A DNA stretch of 64,000 nucleotides from Uruburuella suis (lineage in GTDB: Bacteria; Pseudomonadota; Gammaproteobacteria; Burkholderiales; Neisseriaceae), in NCBI RefSeq assembly GCF_004341385.1, contig NZ_SLXE01000002.1, positions 90,743-154,742 of the forward strand, given 5' to 3'. The notes under the pieces are model-generated. The model did no database searches and was not told the DNA's origin. It saw nothing but the letters and a program-made list of their open reading frames with translations. Each line of letters starts with the position of its first letter. Position 1 is the stretch's first letter. Positions 18,401-26,740 of the stretch are shown here, piece after piece. The position numbers and the translations under genes were made by a program.

Positions 18401-18465
18401 CATATGTTTACAAACTGCCATTTTTTAAACATGTTTTCTAGACATGTACACACGGTAAACATATA
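18401..18465. promoter_or_regulatory. Repeated TAAACAT motifs and inverted repeat upstream of fic
   Basis: CATATGTTTAC (18401-18411) is complementary to GTAAACATATA (18455-18465) apart from the last base. Between them are TTAAACATG and an ACATG/CATGT palindrome. The motif recurs as ATAAACATG at the fic start itself. Candidate operator for an island regulator, or the fic promoter region. Confidence 0.35.
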
Positions 18466-18500
18466 CTTGGAACATCTTTATTTTTTGCCATTTAATAAAC

Positions 18501-19622
18501 ATGAATACTTGGAATGCAGAACAGCCCTACAACCATTTACCACCCTTGCCGCCAAAACACGATATTGAAAGCAAGGCTGTATTAAAACAGTGCATCAATG
18601 CCCGCGCCGCCTTGGCAGAACTGAAGCAGGCCGCTGAATTAATCCCTAATCAAAGCATGTTGATTAACACCTTGCCCACCATGGAAGCACGGGCAAGTTC
18701 GGAAATTGAAAATATCATCACCACCACCGATAAACTGTTTCAATACATGCAAACAGAAAGCCAAGCAGCAGACCCTGCAACCAAGGAAGCCATGCGATAC
18801 CGAAGCGCATTGTTTTCAGGCTTTCAGTCACTCGACATTAAGCCGCTATGTACGCAAACCGCCAAACTGGTATGCAGCGAAATCAAAGGCCGTAATATGG
18901 AAATCCGCCAAACAATCGGCACAGCTTTGCGCGCCGATGGCAGCGGCAACACCATTTACACCCCGCCTACAGGCGAGCAGTTAATACGCGAAAAATTAGC
19001 CGATTGGGAGCGGTTTATACACCAAAGTACAGACCTTGACCCGCTGATAATTATGGCAATAGCACATTACCAGTTTGAAGCCATACACCCCTTTTCAGAC
19101 GGCAACGGACGTACAGGCCGCGTATTGAACAGTTTGCTGTTGATTGAAAAGGGGCTGCTTAGCTTGCCGATTCTATACTTGAGCCGCTATATCATTGAAC
19201 ACAAAACAGACTACTACCGCCTTTTGCTGGACGTAACCGAAAACGGCAATTGGGAAGCATGGATTTTATACATGCTGGCAGGGGTAGAAGATACTGCAAA
19301 ATGGACGATAGCCAAAATCGAAGCCATCAAGAAGCTGGCAGAACATACCCGCAATTATATTCAGACGGCCTTGCCGACTGTTTACAGTCATGAGCTTGTG
19401 GCCTTGCTGTTTGAACAACCCTATACCCGCATTGCCAACCTTGAAAAAACAGGCATTGCCAAACGGCAAACCGCATCAAGGTATTTACAGGCATTGGCTG
19501 AAATCGGCGTATTGAATGAAATCACGATTGGGCGTGACAAGCTGTTTATCCACCCTAGGTTAATGGCGCTTTTAAGCGGCGATAACAACGAATTTAGCAC
19601 CTACCCCGATACAGCCCGATAA
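18501..19622 (+). CDS. fic: Fic family AMP-transferase with N-terminal auto-inhibitory helix (SoFic-like)
   Basis: 373 residues. The Fic_N region (about 1-115) carries the inhibitory motif SSEIEN (Ser66, Glu70, Asn71), the (S/T)xxxE(G/N) pattern that blocks ATP gamma-phosphate in class II Fic proteins. The active site [12 protein letters not shown] is complete (His196 to Arg207), so AMPylation of a protein target is possible once the inhibitory Glu is displaced. A C-terminal winged helix (about 300-365, [19 protein letters not shown]) resembles that of Shewanella Fic. No good ribosome-binding site precedes the ATG. It lies in the cargo position next to int, where satellites often keep anti-phage or addiction genes; target unknown. 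Confidence 0.9.
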   Translation: MNTWNAEQPYNHLPPLPPKHDIESKAVLKQCINARAALAELKQAAELIPNQSMLINTLPTMEARASSEIENIITTTDKLFQYMQTESQAADPATKEAMRYRSALFSGFQSLDIKPLCTQTAKLVCSEIKGRNMEIRQTIGTALRADGSGNTIYTPPTGEQLIREKLADWERFIHQSTDLDPLIIMAIAHYQFEAIHPFSDGNGRTGRVLNSLLLIEKGLLSLPILYLSRYIIEHKTDYYRLLLDVTENGNWEAWILYMLAGVEDTAKWTIAKIEAIKKLAEHTRNYIQTALPTVYSHELVALLFEQPYTRIANLEKTGIAKRQTASRYLQALAEIGVLNEITIGRDKLFIHPRLMALLSGDNNEFSTYPDTAR

Positions 19623-19690
19623 AAGGCCGTCTGAAAGCACAACACCAGCCCCGCCGCCAAATCGAACGAAACATTAACGGAGATTCAGCC

Positions 19691-20002
19691 ATGAAATACA
19701 AAAGCGAAATCAGCGCAATGCTTCACGAAACCATGCAGGGGCTTCACGAAGTGGGCGTAATCGACAAAACCACCATGCGGGAATTTGATAAATCCTGTTT
19801 GACCGAAATCGAACCATTGAGCGGCGAAGCCATACGCGCCATACGCGAAAAAGAAGCATTGAGCCAAGCGGCATTCGCCATTTATCTGAATATCAGTAAA
19901 AACCAAGTTTCGGAATGGGAGCGGGGCATAAAGAAACCAAGCGGCGCGGCCTTAAAGCTGCTTTCATTGGTAAAGGCCAAAGGCATACAGGCCATTGCAT
20001 AA
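19691..20002 (+). CDS. HTH antitoxin-like protein (HigA/XRE type) without adjacent RelE/HigB toxin
   Basis: 103 residues. The N-terminus (MLHETMQGLHEVGVIDKTTMREFD) is characteristic of antitoxins paired with RelE/HigB-type toxins, and a helix-turn-helix spans about residues 55-95 (LSQAAFAIYLNISKNQVSEWERG). GGAG lies 11 bases before the ATG at 19691. The expected toxin is not next to it; fic is 68 bases upstream. It is therefore either an orphan antitoxin left after toxin loss, a repressor, or a partner of the Fic protein. Closed by a hairpin at 20020. Confidence 0.8.
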   Translation: MKYKSEISAMLHETMQGLHEVGVIDKTTMREFDKSCLTEIEPLSGEAIRAIREKEALSQAAFAIYLNISKNQVSEWERGIKKPSGAALKLLSLVKAKGIQAIA

Positions 20003-20019
20003 CGCCAATCAATCAGCCG

Positions 20020-20047
20020 ACACCAGCCCCCGCCGCTGGTGTTTTTA
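20020..20047 (+). terminator. Rho-independent terminator ACACCAGC/GCTGGTGT
   Basis: An 8-bp stem with a GC-rich loop is followed by TTTTATT. The same stem recurs at 26444-26473 after the helicase gene, so it is an island-specific terminator type. Confidence 0.75.
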
Positions 20048-20121
20048 TTGCCATTTGCACATGCTGGCATATTGTAGAATAATCGGGCATGTAGAAACAT
20101 CAAAGCAAAGGAGCCGCCGCC

Positions 20122-20397
20122 ATGCCCTACACCATGAACAGCCGCGAATTCAACCAGCACACCAACCGCGCACAAAAAGAAGCCGACAAAGCCCCTGTGT
20201 TTATCACCAACAGGGGCAGGCTGGTGCATGTGCTATTGAGCTATGCCGATTATCAAAAGCTGGCAGGCAAGCCGCAAAGCGCGTTAGAAGCGCTTACAGC
20301 CGCCCCCGCCCTTGCCGAAGCAATGGCCGATATAGAGCTGGATATACCGCCGCGAAGCACCGCCCACCGCCGCCCTGTTGAGTTTGGGGAAGACTGA
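20122..20397 (+). CDS. Phd/YefM-family antitoxin
   Basis: 91 residues. MNSREFNQHTNRAQKEAD and PVFITNRGRLVHVLLSYADYQKL are the Phd/YefM DNA-binding fold. The C-terminal tail should neutralise the PIN toxin whose start lies two bases after this stop. AAAGGAG stands ahead of the ATG. Antitoxins of this type usually repress their own promoter. Well-placed partner and intact frame. Confidence 0.9.
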   Translation: MPYTMNSREFNQHTNRAQKEADKAPVFITNRGRLVHVLLSYADYQKLAGKPQSALEALTAAPALAEAMADIELDIPPRSTAHRRPVEFGED

Positions 20398-20399
20398 AT

Positions 20400-20819
20400 A
20401 TGTATCTGCTCGACACCAACATTATTAGCCAAACACGCCGCCCCGATAAAGCCGACAAGCGCGCGACCGCATGGCTGGCACACACCGACAGCAACAACCT
20501 GTACACCAGCGCCATTGTCATGATGGAACTAGAGCGGGGCATTCTTGGCATAGAGCGCAAAAACAGCCAGCAAGGCACGATATTGCGGCAATGGCTGAAT
20601 GATGTTGTCAAACCCGCATTTGCTGGCCGCGTGTTGCCCATAGACGAAGCCACCGCCGCCATATGCGCCAAGCTGCACATACCCGATAAAGCCCCTGATA
20701 ACGATGCTTGGATAGCCGCAACGGCCATACAGCACAACTACACGCTGATAACGCGCAACACAGCCGATTTTGAACGCACAGGGGCAAAGCTGCTTAATCC
20801 GTTTGAGTATGCAGGGTAA
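20400..20819 (+). CDS. vapC: PIN-domain ribonuclease toxin (VapC/FitB-like)
   Basis: 139 residues. PIN active-site acids are visible: Asp5 (MYLLDTNI), Glu43 (MMELERGI), Asp102 (DNDAWIAATA) and Asp123 (TADFERTG). The family cleaves RNA with bound Mg or Mn. It resembles FitB of gonococcus in layout (Phd-like or RHH antitoxin immediately upstream). The start is two bases after the antitoxin stop, so they form one operon. A non-standard uptake sequence, AGGCTACCTGAA, covers its stop codon. Confidence 0.92.
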   Translation: MYLLDTNIISQTRRPDKADKRATAWLAHTDSNNLYTSAIVMMELERGILGIERKNSQQGTILRQWLNDVVKPAFAGRVLPIDEATAAICAKLHIPDKAPDNDAWIAATAIQHNYTLITRNTADFERTGAKLLNPFEYAG

Positions 20820-20830
20820 GGCTACCTGAA
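20819..20830 (+). other. Foreign-dialect DNA uptake sequence AGGCTACCTGAA
   Basis: This differs from the host AGGCCGTCTGAA at three positions and matches the dialect described for Simonsiella-type Neisseriaceae. Further copies are at 22974-22985 (in the island) and 30338-30349 (just outside it). Confidence 0.6.
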
Positions 20831-20903
20831 AGCGGATTGAGATTAAATCTTGCAGGCTTTTCAGACAGCATCAAGCAGATATTTAAATGTGGAAATTATG
20901 GGC

Positions 20904-20963
20904 GGTATCCAAGTGGTATCCAAGCAAGTAACCAAGAATTGATGGTTACTGAATTTGGATACC
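20904..20963. repeat. GGTATCCAAG repeats upstream of the unknown gene at 21008
   Basis: GGTATCCAAG occurs at 20904 and 20915, with an inverted TTGGATACC at 20955. CCAAGCAAGT followed by an AACAAG-type run occurs twice. This could be a regulator-binding cluster or part of a degraded repeat. Confidence 0.4.
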
Positions 20964-21007
20964 AAGCAAGTTAACAAGGTTTCAGACGGCCTATGCAAGG
21001 TTCAACA

Positions 21008-21976
21008 ATGATAAATTTTTCTAAATTAAAAAAGTGGTTAACTATTGAAGAAACGGCAAAAAGTCTAAGCATGGATTTTGATGATGACGTGTCAATAGGA
21101 GATGTTTATCAGGTTTGTCTAGAGGGGCATTTACAATTATCAATAAGATTCAGCGCCCCCGAAACAGCAATTAAATATAAATATATTTGCAACATTGATG
21201 ATGTTGAAAGTCATAAAAAACAATTAATTGACTCTCAAACTGTAATGCTAAGATTATCGCTTGACAAACAATTTGGAACAAAACAGTATCCTTATGTACA
21301 TGAACTATTTGCCGAGTATGAGAAAGCATTGGGAAAAGAAGACGAAGAAACAGCATTTGAATTATTTCTTAGCAAACTACCTGTTTGCGAATTTACCAGC
21401 AGCGCATTATTTCTACCTAATGGCAAAGTGTATGCACGAGATGAAGAATGCCGTGTAGGTGGTATTTTTAAATTGGCGATGTATGGCAATGAAAAACTTG
21501 ATATAGATTTCCTACTTTGCCAAGAAAAAGGCATGGAAACGCCCGACTTGATAGATATTGATGGTTTTTTTGCGCTGGACGAAAAAGGAGATTTGTATTC
21601 AGTTCAAGCCACTCGATATAAGGAGAATGAAAGTGGTATTAGTATGCCGTGGCACTATCCATCAGGAGGGATAAATGATTTTCAAGCTGCTAATTTTGTT
21701 TGCTCGCAGGACGATTTAATAGATTTCAGAAAATATATACAAGGGCTAAATCATAGAGATTCTAACCCTGAAAATTCAAGCACTAGAAATTCAATGCTAA
21801 TAATTATTGCTGGATTATGTTCAAAAGCAGGAATCGACCCTAAGAAAAGAGGCGTCTCATCTGAAATAGTACGAGAAATTGAAGCGCTTGGAGTTAGCAT
21901 AGATTCTGAAACAGTAAAAAAATACCTTGATGGATTGCCCGACTTAATAGCAAGAAAACAGAAAACAGCAATTTAA
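21008..21976 (+). CDS. Unrecognised island protein, 322 residues, AT-rich
   Basis: Start chosen at the second ATG (21008, MINFSKLKKWLTIEETAK) because AAGG sits 7 bases before it; an in-frame ATG at 20993 would add five residues. The N-terminal part (about 1-60) looks like a small domain found at the front of varied accessory proteins. The C-terminal 60 residues (NSMLIIIAGLCSKAGIDPKKR onward) have the look of a short helical module often seen at the end of island proteins; I do not recognise the middle. Base composition is clearly more AT-rich than all neighbours, indicating separate acquisition. Position among toxin/defence cargo suggests an anti-phage or regulatory role; unproven. Confidence 0.7.
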   Translation: MINFSKLKKWLTIEETAKSLSMDFDDDVSIGDVYQVCLEGHLQLSIRFSAPETAIKYKYICNIDDVESHKKQLIDSQTVMLRLSLDKQFGTKQYPYVHELFAEYEKALGKEDEETAFELFLSKLPVCEFTSSALFLPNGKVYARDEECRVGGIFKLAMYGNEKLDIDFLLCQEKGMETPDLIDIDGFFALDEKGDLYSVQATRYKENESGISMPWHYPSGGINDFQAANFVCSQDDLIDFRKYIQGLNHRDSNPENSSTRNSMLIIIAGLCSKAGIDPKKRGVSSEIVREIEALGVSIDSETVKKYLDGLPDLIARKQKTAI

Positions 21977-22093
21977 TTTACCGAAATCGGAAAACTAAAA
22001 ACCGAAATCGGAAAAGCCGCCCCACGAGGGCGGTATCTTTTTGCGCATGAGAAACACCAGCAACCCGCTGGCTGTAACGGATGGAGATAAACC

Positions 22094-22330
22094 ATGCAGC
22101 AAATCAACCTCAACAATCTTTCCGATGATGCGCAATTAACAATGGCCGAATTGGAAACCAGCAAAGTGAAAAATCGCCGTGGGATTACGCGCTTGTCAGG
22201 CAGTCAAATCCGCCGATTGGAAGCACAAGGCATTTTTCCGAAGAGCCGCCAAATCACAGGCACGAAATGCCGCTTCTATGTGGCTGGTGAAGTGAAGCAA
22301 TGGCTGGCACAACAAGCCGCCAATAGCTAA
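22094..22330 (+). CDS. AlpA-like / excisionase-type HTH regulator
   Basis: 78 residues. The core GITRLSGSQIRRLEAQGIFPKSRQ followed by RFYVAGEVKQWLAQQ is the MerR-like winged helix used by AlpA and phage excisionases: helix, turn, then a DNA-contacting wing. In Gram-negative satellites AlpA activates the excision/replication operon. Here it is the first gene of a same-strand run leading to primase and helicase, with GGAG ahead of the ATG. It may act both as excisionase for Int and as activator. Confidence 0.75.
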   Translation: MQQINLNNLSDDAQLTMAELETSKVKNRRGITRLSGSQIRRLEAQGIFPKSRQITGTKCRFYVAGEVKQWLAQQAANS

Positions 22331-22343
22331 GGGAGCGCATGAG

Positions 22344-22568
22344 ATGAACGAAAAAACCGCCCGAATCGGCAAAAATTCAGACGGCCTGTATCTACTCGAC
22401 AATGGCAACTATCCCCCTGCAATCTGCCGCATAGGCGCGGCCACCACGGGCAAATTATGGGTAATCAACGATAACCCCGCCTATCCGAGCCACACGGTAG
22501 AGCCGCATCAAATCCGCATTATCGGGCAGGTAAAAGAGCTGTTTAAAATCGAAAGAAAGGCGGTGTAA
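22344..22568 (+). CDS. Small hypothetical island protein
   Basis: 74 residues, starting MNEKTARIGKNSDGLYLLDNG; no motif recognised. Begins 14 bases after the AlpA-like gene with GGGAG ahead of the ATG, and ends two bases before the next start, so it is an operon member. The DUS core inside the gene (CAGACGGCC) is in frame, which shows the gene has adapted to host uptake sequences. Confidence 0.65.
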   Translation: MNEKTARIGKNSDGLYLLDNGNYPPAICRIGAATTGKLWVINDNPAYPSHTVEPHQIRIIGQVKELFKIERKAV

Positions 22569-22570
22569 CC

Positions 22571-22852
22571 ATGAATCAAAATCAAATTGCCCCCGCTTAT
22601 GGCCGCAAAGAAAGCTACTTCCCTGATGATGGCGCAATCGAAACCAGCTACACCGTTTGCGTATTGCCGCCGTATCATTTGCGCCCCGATACCGTTTGGC
22701 AGCAAAACGGTTGGCGGCCATTTACCGCCGATACCGAAGAGCAGGCAGAAGCCGCCGCTATGGCTTATTGCCATGAAAAAGGCTGGCAGTATCAGCGTGT
22801 GAATCCACGCGAGCCGATTTATCCGCAAATCCACGGCAGCCAAGCCGAATAA
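22571..22852 (+). CDS. Small hypothetical island protein
   Basis: 93 residues. Contains FTADTEEQAEAAAMAYCHEKGW, resembling short phage proteins with a conserved Trp/Tyr region, but I cannot name a family. AAAGGCGG precedes the ATG. Tight spacing places it in the alpA-primase operon. Confidence 0.65.
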   Translation: MNQNQIAPAYGRKESYFPDDGAIETSYTVCVLPPYHLRPDTVWQQNGWRPFTADTEEQAEAAAMAYCHEKGWQYQRVNPREPIYPQIHGSQAE

Positions 22853-23009
22853 ATCCCCCGAATAAATCCCCGCCGATGCGCCTTAAGCCGCATTGGTAGG
22901 GAGATTGCAGCCGTAGAAAACAGGCAAGCCCTTGATTTACCGCTAAACGGTGTTTTTCGGAGTGGTGACGGCAAGGCTACCTGAATGGCAGAAAGAAAGA
23001 GATTGAGCG

Positions 23010-23354
23010 ATGAAAACCTACACCGATGGGCTGTATCACACCAAGATAACAACCAAAGTATCAGGCAACATCAAGCGCATGAACAAACGGCAGCTTGCTG
23101 AAATCAAGCCGCTGGCAGGTTTGATAGCGGCTGAATGTTTTGGTGCAAACCATATGCTTTCCACCCTGATTGACAACTTGGCAGACGGCCACGACCCCAC
23201 CACCGTTTTAGAGCAGGCAAAGGCCGCCATTGAGCAACATCAACACCAAGCCGCCGCCTTTGCCGAAGCCATGCGTGAGCAAGAAGTTTTTTTAGCCAAG
23301 CTGGCTGCACAAACCGCCATACAGATAACAAAAGGGGCAGGCCATGAGCATTAA
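23010..23354 (+). CDS. Small hypothetical island protein overlapping the primase start
   Basis: 114 residues, largely helical and Ala/Gln-rich, with no recognised domain. Ends 11 bases inside the primase gene, so the two are translationally coupled. A short leader (22853-23009) with an AGGCTACCTGAA uptake variant precedes it. Confidence 0.65.
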   Translation: MKTYTDGLYHTKITTKVSGNIKRMNKRQLAEIKPLAGLIAAECFGANHMLSTLIDNLADGHDPTTVLEQAKAAIEQHQHQAAAFAEAMREQEVFLAKLAAQTAIQITKGAGHEH

Positions 23355-24447
23355 CGCCGACACCATCCGCGCCGCTGCGCAACACCGCTGGCACGGTATC
23401 TTAACCGCGCTGGGTGTGCCGTCTGAAAGCTTGCGCAACCAACACCAGCCCTGCCCTGCTTGCGGTGGGATTGACCGCTTTCGTTTCGACGATAAAGACG
23501 GGCGAGGCACATTCATTTGCAGCCACTATGGCAATGGCGGCGGTGACGGTTTTCACTTGGTGATGCACCTGCTTGATTGCGACTTTGCCACCGCCCTGAT
23601 TCATGTGGCTGGTGTTTTGGGTTTGATAGATGCCGCCCCGAAAGCAGAAATCGCCATTAAGGCCGAAAAGAAGCCCACAGAGCGCATTCAAGACAAACAG
23701 GTTAAGCTGGTGTCACTTTGGGGTAAATCGCAATCTATGAGCAAAATAGACCCCATAGCAGCCTATTTACGCGGTAGGGGCTTGGAGGCGGAAGACGATT
23801 TACCGCAAATGATACGTTATGCCGAATTGCCTTATTGGGTGCAGCTTGCAGACGGCAAATTCAAGCCGATAGGCAGACACCCCGTGATGCTGGCCGCCAT
23901 CTGCAATCTTGACGGCGAGATACAGGGCTTGCACCAAACCTACCTGAAAGCAGCATGGGTTAAACCGATGGGTGACAACGGCCATCACACGCCCACATTC
24001 AGCAAACTGAATATTCATCACCCCGAAACAGGCGAAGAGATGCCCGCCAAGAAAATGCAGAGCCGCCATTCAGGCAGCCTGAAAGGCGCAGCGGTGCAGC
24101 TTTACCCGATGGACGAACAAGGCCGCTTGTGTGTGGCAGAGGGTATAGAAACCGCATTGGCGGCGCATGAGTTATTCGCCTTGCCCGTGTGGGCTTGTTT
24201 GAGCGCCAACGGCATGAAATCGCTGGTGTTGCCCGATGGCCTGCAAGAATTGCTGATTGTTGCCGACCACGACAGCCCTAGCCCCGTTGGCTACGAAGCC
24301 GCCCACAGCCTAGCCGTGCGAGCCATCAAGCAGGGCATCAAAGTGCGCATATGGCAGCCTGAAGAAGAAAACACCGATGCGCTGGACGAATTGAACAGAC
24401 GTAAACGGCCAGCATGGGCAATCACGCAGCAGTTAAAGGCCGTCTGA
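23344..24447 (+). CDS. Satellite primase: P4-alpha zinc-binding domain plus Toprim
   Basis: 367 residues. The N-terminal zinc ribbon (CPACGGIDRFRF ... FICSHYGNGGGDGFHLVM, about 38-75) is the P4 alpha primase zinc-binding domain. A Toprim domain follows (about 235-340; VAEGIETALAA with the catalytic Glu, and VADHDSP with the metal Asp). It should synthesise RNA primers for island replication. In P4 the primase and helicase are one protein; here the helicase is a separate gene 87 bases downstream, as in the pri-rep arrangement of many satellites. An AGGCAGCCTGAA (Kingella-type) uptake sequence lies in the gene at 24072. Confidence 0.9.
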   Translation: MSINADTIRAAAQHRWHGILTALGVPSESLRNQHQPCPACGGIDRFRFDDKDGRGTFICSHYGNGGGDGFHLVMHLLDCDFATALIHVAGVLGLIDAAPKAEIAIKAEKKPTERIQDKQVKLVSLWGKSQSMSKIDPIAAYLRGRGLEAEDDLPQMIRYAELPYWVQLADGKFKPIGRHPVMLAAICNLDGEIQGLHQTYLKAAWVKPMGDNGHHTPTFSKLNIHHPETGEEMPAKKMQSRHSGSLKGAAVQLYPMDEQGRLCVAEGIETALAAHELFALPVWACLSANGMKSLVLPDGLQELLIVADHDSPSPVGYEAAHSLAVRAIKQGIKVRIWQPEEENTDALDELNRRKRPAWAITQQLKAV

Positions 24448-24534
24448 AGACCACGAATAAACCCGGCAAGAAAAAGGCCGCCCGAAAAGTTTCAGACGGC
24501 CTTGAAAGCAGCATTCCCCCACAAAGGAAACACC

Positions 24535-26412
24535 ATGAATACAAATGAAATTGTATCAGAAAACGCCAGCAAAAGCAGCGGCAAGCGCCCTGTGTTGATA
24601 GGCAGTATTGTAAAGGCGCCACAAGTCACCCCCGCCCGTGAAACGCTTGCAGACGGCATTAATGCAGCCGTTACAGAAGCCGAAAGCAAAGGCATGATAG
24701 ACATTGCCGCCGAAACAGAGCCGTTTGCCATCCAGCCGCGCTATGTGTGCAATAACAAGGGCGTGTTTTACATTGGCGTGAAAACCGTTGACGGTGAAAC
24801 GGTGGAAGCCGAGCCTATGCGCCTTGCCGACCCTATCGAGCTTGTGGGCAGCGGCACAGACGCAGGCGGCCATTATTACCGTGTGATTCAATACCGCGAC
24901 AAGCTCACCCGCCAAAGCAAAACCGCCGCCATTCCCAGCGCCGACATTGGCAGCAATCAAGGCTTTCAGCGCTTGCAGTCGTGGGGCATCACCGTTTATT
25001 CAGGCAGGGCAAAGCGTGAGCGGCTGGCCGATTATCTGCAAACAGAGGGCAGCAAAGAGCGCTACACCATCACCAATAAAGCAGGCTGGCACGATGGCGC
25101 GTATATCCTGCCCAGCGGTGAAATCATCCAACCCGATAAGCAAGGCGGCAAGGTGATTTATCACGGTGATAAAAGCCAAGCCGCCGCTTATCAGCCATCA
25201 GGCAGCCTTGCAGAATGGCAGGCCGAAATAGCGCAATACGCAGCAGGGAATAGCCGCTTGTGCCTTGCGCTTGGTGTGGCTTTTGCAGCGCCCTTGTTGC
25301 CCTTAATCAAAGCAGAGAGCGGCGGCTTTCACCTGTATGGCGACAGTTCAGACGGCAAAACCACCGCCGCGCTGGTTTCGTTGAGTGTGTGGGCAAATCC
25401 CGAAGGCACTAAAGTCACATGGAAAGGCACAAGCCACGGCTTCGACAATTTGGCCGCCGCCCGAAATGACGGCTTGCTGGTGTTGGACGAAATCAGCCAA
25501 GCCAAACGCAACGTGATAGGCGACACCGTTTACAGCGTGATGAACGGCACCAACAAAATACAAGGCGCAAAAGACGGCGGTAATCGGGCATTGAGCCGCT
25601 GGCGCGTGTTGCTGCTTTCCACGGGCGAAAAAACACCCGAAGCCATTTTGCGTGACACAGAAGACTGGAACGCAGGCCACGCCACCCGTCTGCCGTCTAT
25701 ACCCGCCTTTGCCCGATACGGCATTTACGACACCTTGCACGGCCATGCAGGCGGGGCAGAATTGAGCGAACATCTGCAACAGGCCGCCGCCCACCACCAC
25801 GGCACAGCAGGCCGCGCCTTTGTCTGCTTGATTGACGAAAACACCCCCGCCCAAACCAAAGAACGCATTAACGCCTTTATGGCTACCTTGCCCGAATTGG
25901 GCAGCGGACAAGCCCGAAGAGTGGCCTTGCGCTTTGCCCTTGTTGCCGCCGCTATTGAACTGGCCGCCCCTGTAACAGGCTTGCCCGCCGGTGTGGGCAT
26001 GGCAGGTATCAAACAATGCTTTGACGCATGGCTGGCAAAAGCAGGCGCAGGCAAATTTGAAGACAGGCGGATTATTAAACAGGGTGTTGATTTTATGCAG
26101 TTATACGGTGATTCATTGCGGTTTATCGGCTGGAACAGCCAGCACCCCCACACCAATAACGGGCATGCAGGCTATCGCAAAGAAGCCGCCACCAAAGACG
26201 GCGAGCCGCAATACTGGATTATTCCCGCCGTGTTTGAAAGCGAAATCTGCCAAAGCTTCGAACCGCAAAAAGTCTGCACCGTCTTGCATGAAATCGGCTG
26301 GCTGGTAAAGCCAAGCGGGAAAGGCTGGAAGCAGAAGAAATACGGTAAAGGCCGCTTCTTCGTATTGGAGGGCATAGAGCCGCCCGAAACAGACGACAAC
26401 CAAGCGCAATAA
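24535..26412 (+). CDS. DUF927 domain replicative helicase/ATPase
   Basis: 625 residues from the ATG at 24535 (MNTNEIVSENASK), which has AAAGGAAACACC ahead of it; an in-frame ATG at 24502 lacks this signal. Walker A is GDSSDGKTT (about residue 275) and Walker B LLVLDEIS (about 316), followed by the family's NGTNKIQGAKDGG. DUF927 proteins are the helicase half of satellite replication modules and would unwind DNA at the iteron array immediately downstream. Last gene of the alpA-primase-helicase run, closed by the hairpin at 26444. Confidence 0.88.
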   Translation: MNTNEIVSENASKSSGKRPVLIGSIVKAPQVTPARETLADGINAAVTEAESKGMIDIAAETEPFAIQPRYVCNNKGVFYIGVKTVDGETVEAEPMRLADPIELVGSGTDAGGHYYRVIQYRDKLTRQSKTAAIPSADIGSNQGFQRLQSWGITVYSGRAKRERLADYLQTEGSKERYTITNKAGWHDGAYILPSGEIIQPDKQGGKVIYHGDKSQAAAYQPSGSLAEWQAEIAQYAAGNSRLCLALGVAFAAPLLPLIKAESGGFHLYGDSSDGKTTAALVSLSVWANPEGTKVTWKGTSHGFDNLAAARNDGLLVLDEISQAKRNVIGDTVYSVMNGTNKIQGAKDGGNRALSRWRVLLLSTGEKTPEAILRDTEDWNAGHATRLPSIPAFARYGIYDTLHGHAGGAELSEHLQQAAAHHHGTAGRAFVCLIDENTPAQTKERINAFMATLPELGSGQARRVALRFALVAAAIELAAPVTGLPAGVGMAGIKQCFDAWLAKAGAGKFEDRRIIKQGVDFMQLYGDSLRFIGWNSQHPHTNNGHAGYRKEAATKDGEPQYWIIPAVFESEICQSFEPQKVCTVLHEIGWLVKPSGKGWKQKKYGKGRFFVLEGIEPPETDDNQAQ

Positions 26413-26443
26413 CCGCCCCGCCGTTTCAGACGGCATCAAACCC

Positions 26444-26473
26444 AAACACCAGCACCGCCGCTGGTGTTTTTTT
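26444..26473 (+). terminator. Rho-independent terminator after the helicase gene
   Basis: AAACACCAGC pairs with GCTGGTGTTT around a 6-base loop, followed by TTTT. Same stem as at 20020. Confidence 0.8.
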
Positions 26474-26740
26474 ATCGACCGCCGCCAATCCTCGAAACAA
26501 GCGATTTAAGCCGCCTTTCCGTTCAGACGGCCTAAGCCCTACCCCCGCCATTAAATGCGCCCAAAACAGCCGCTTTACCGCCTTGCCGCCCAAATTAGAA
26601 AACAGACCAGAGATTCAGACGGCCACCAGTCAAAACCCAGTCAAGAAAACAGCCATGATTTCCAAATAGGAAACAATCAATAGAAAATAAGCCTGATTGT
26701 TGAATTTAAAAATTGCTACACGCGAGAAAAACGATTTTTA

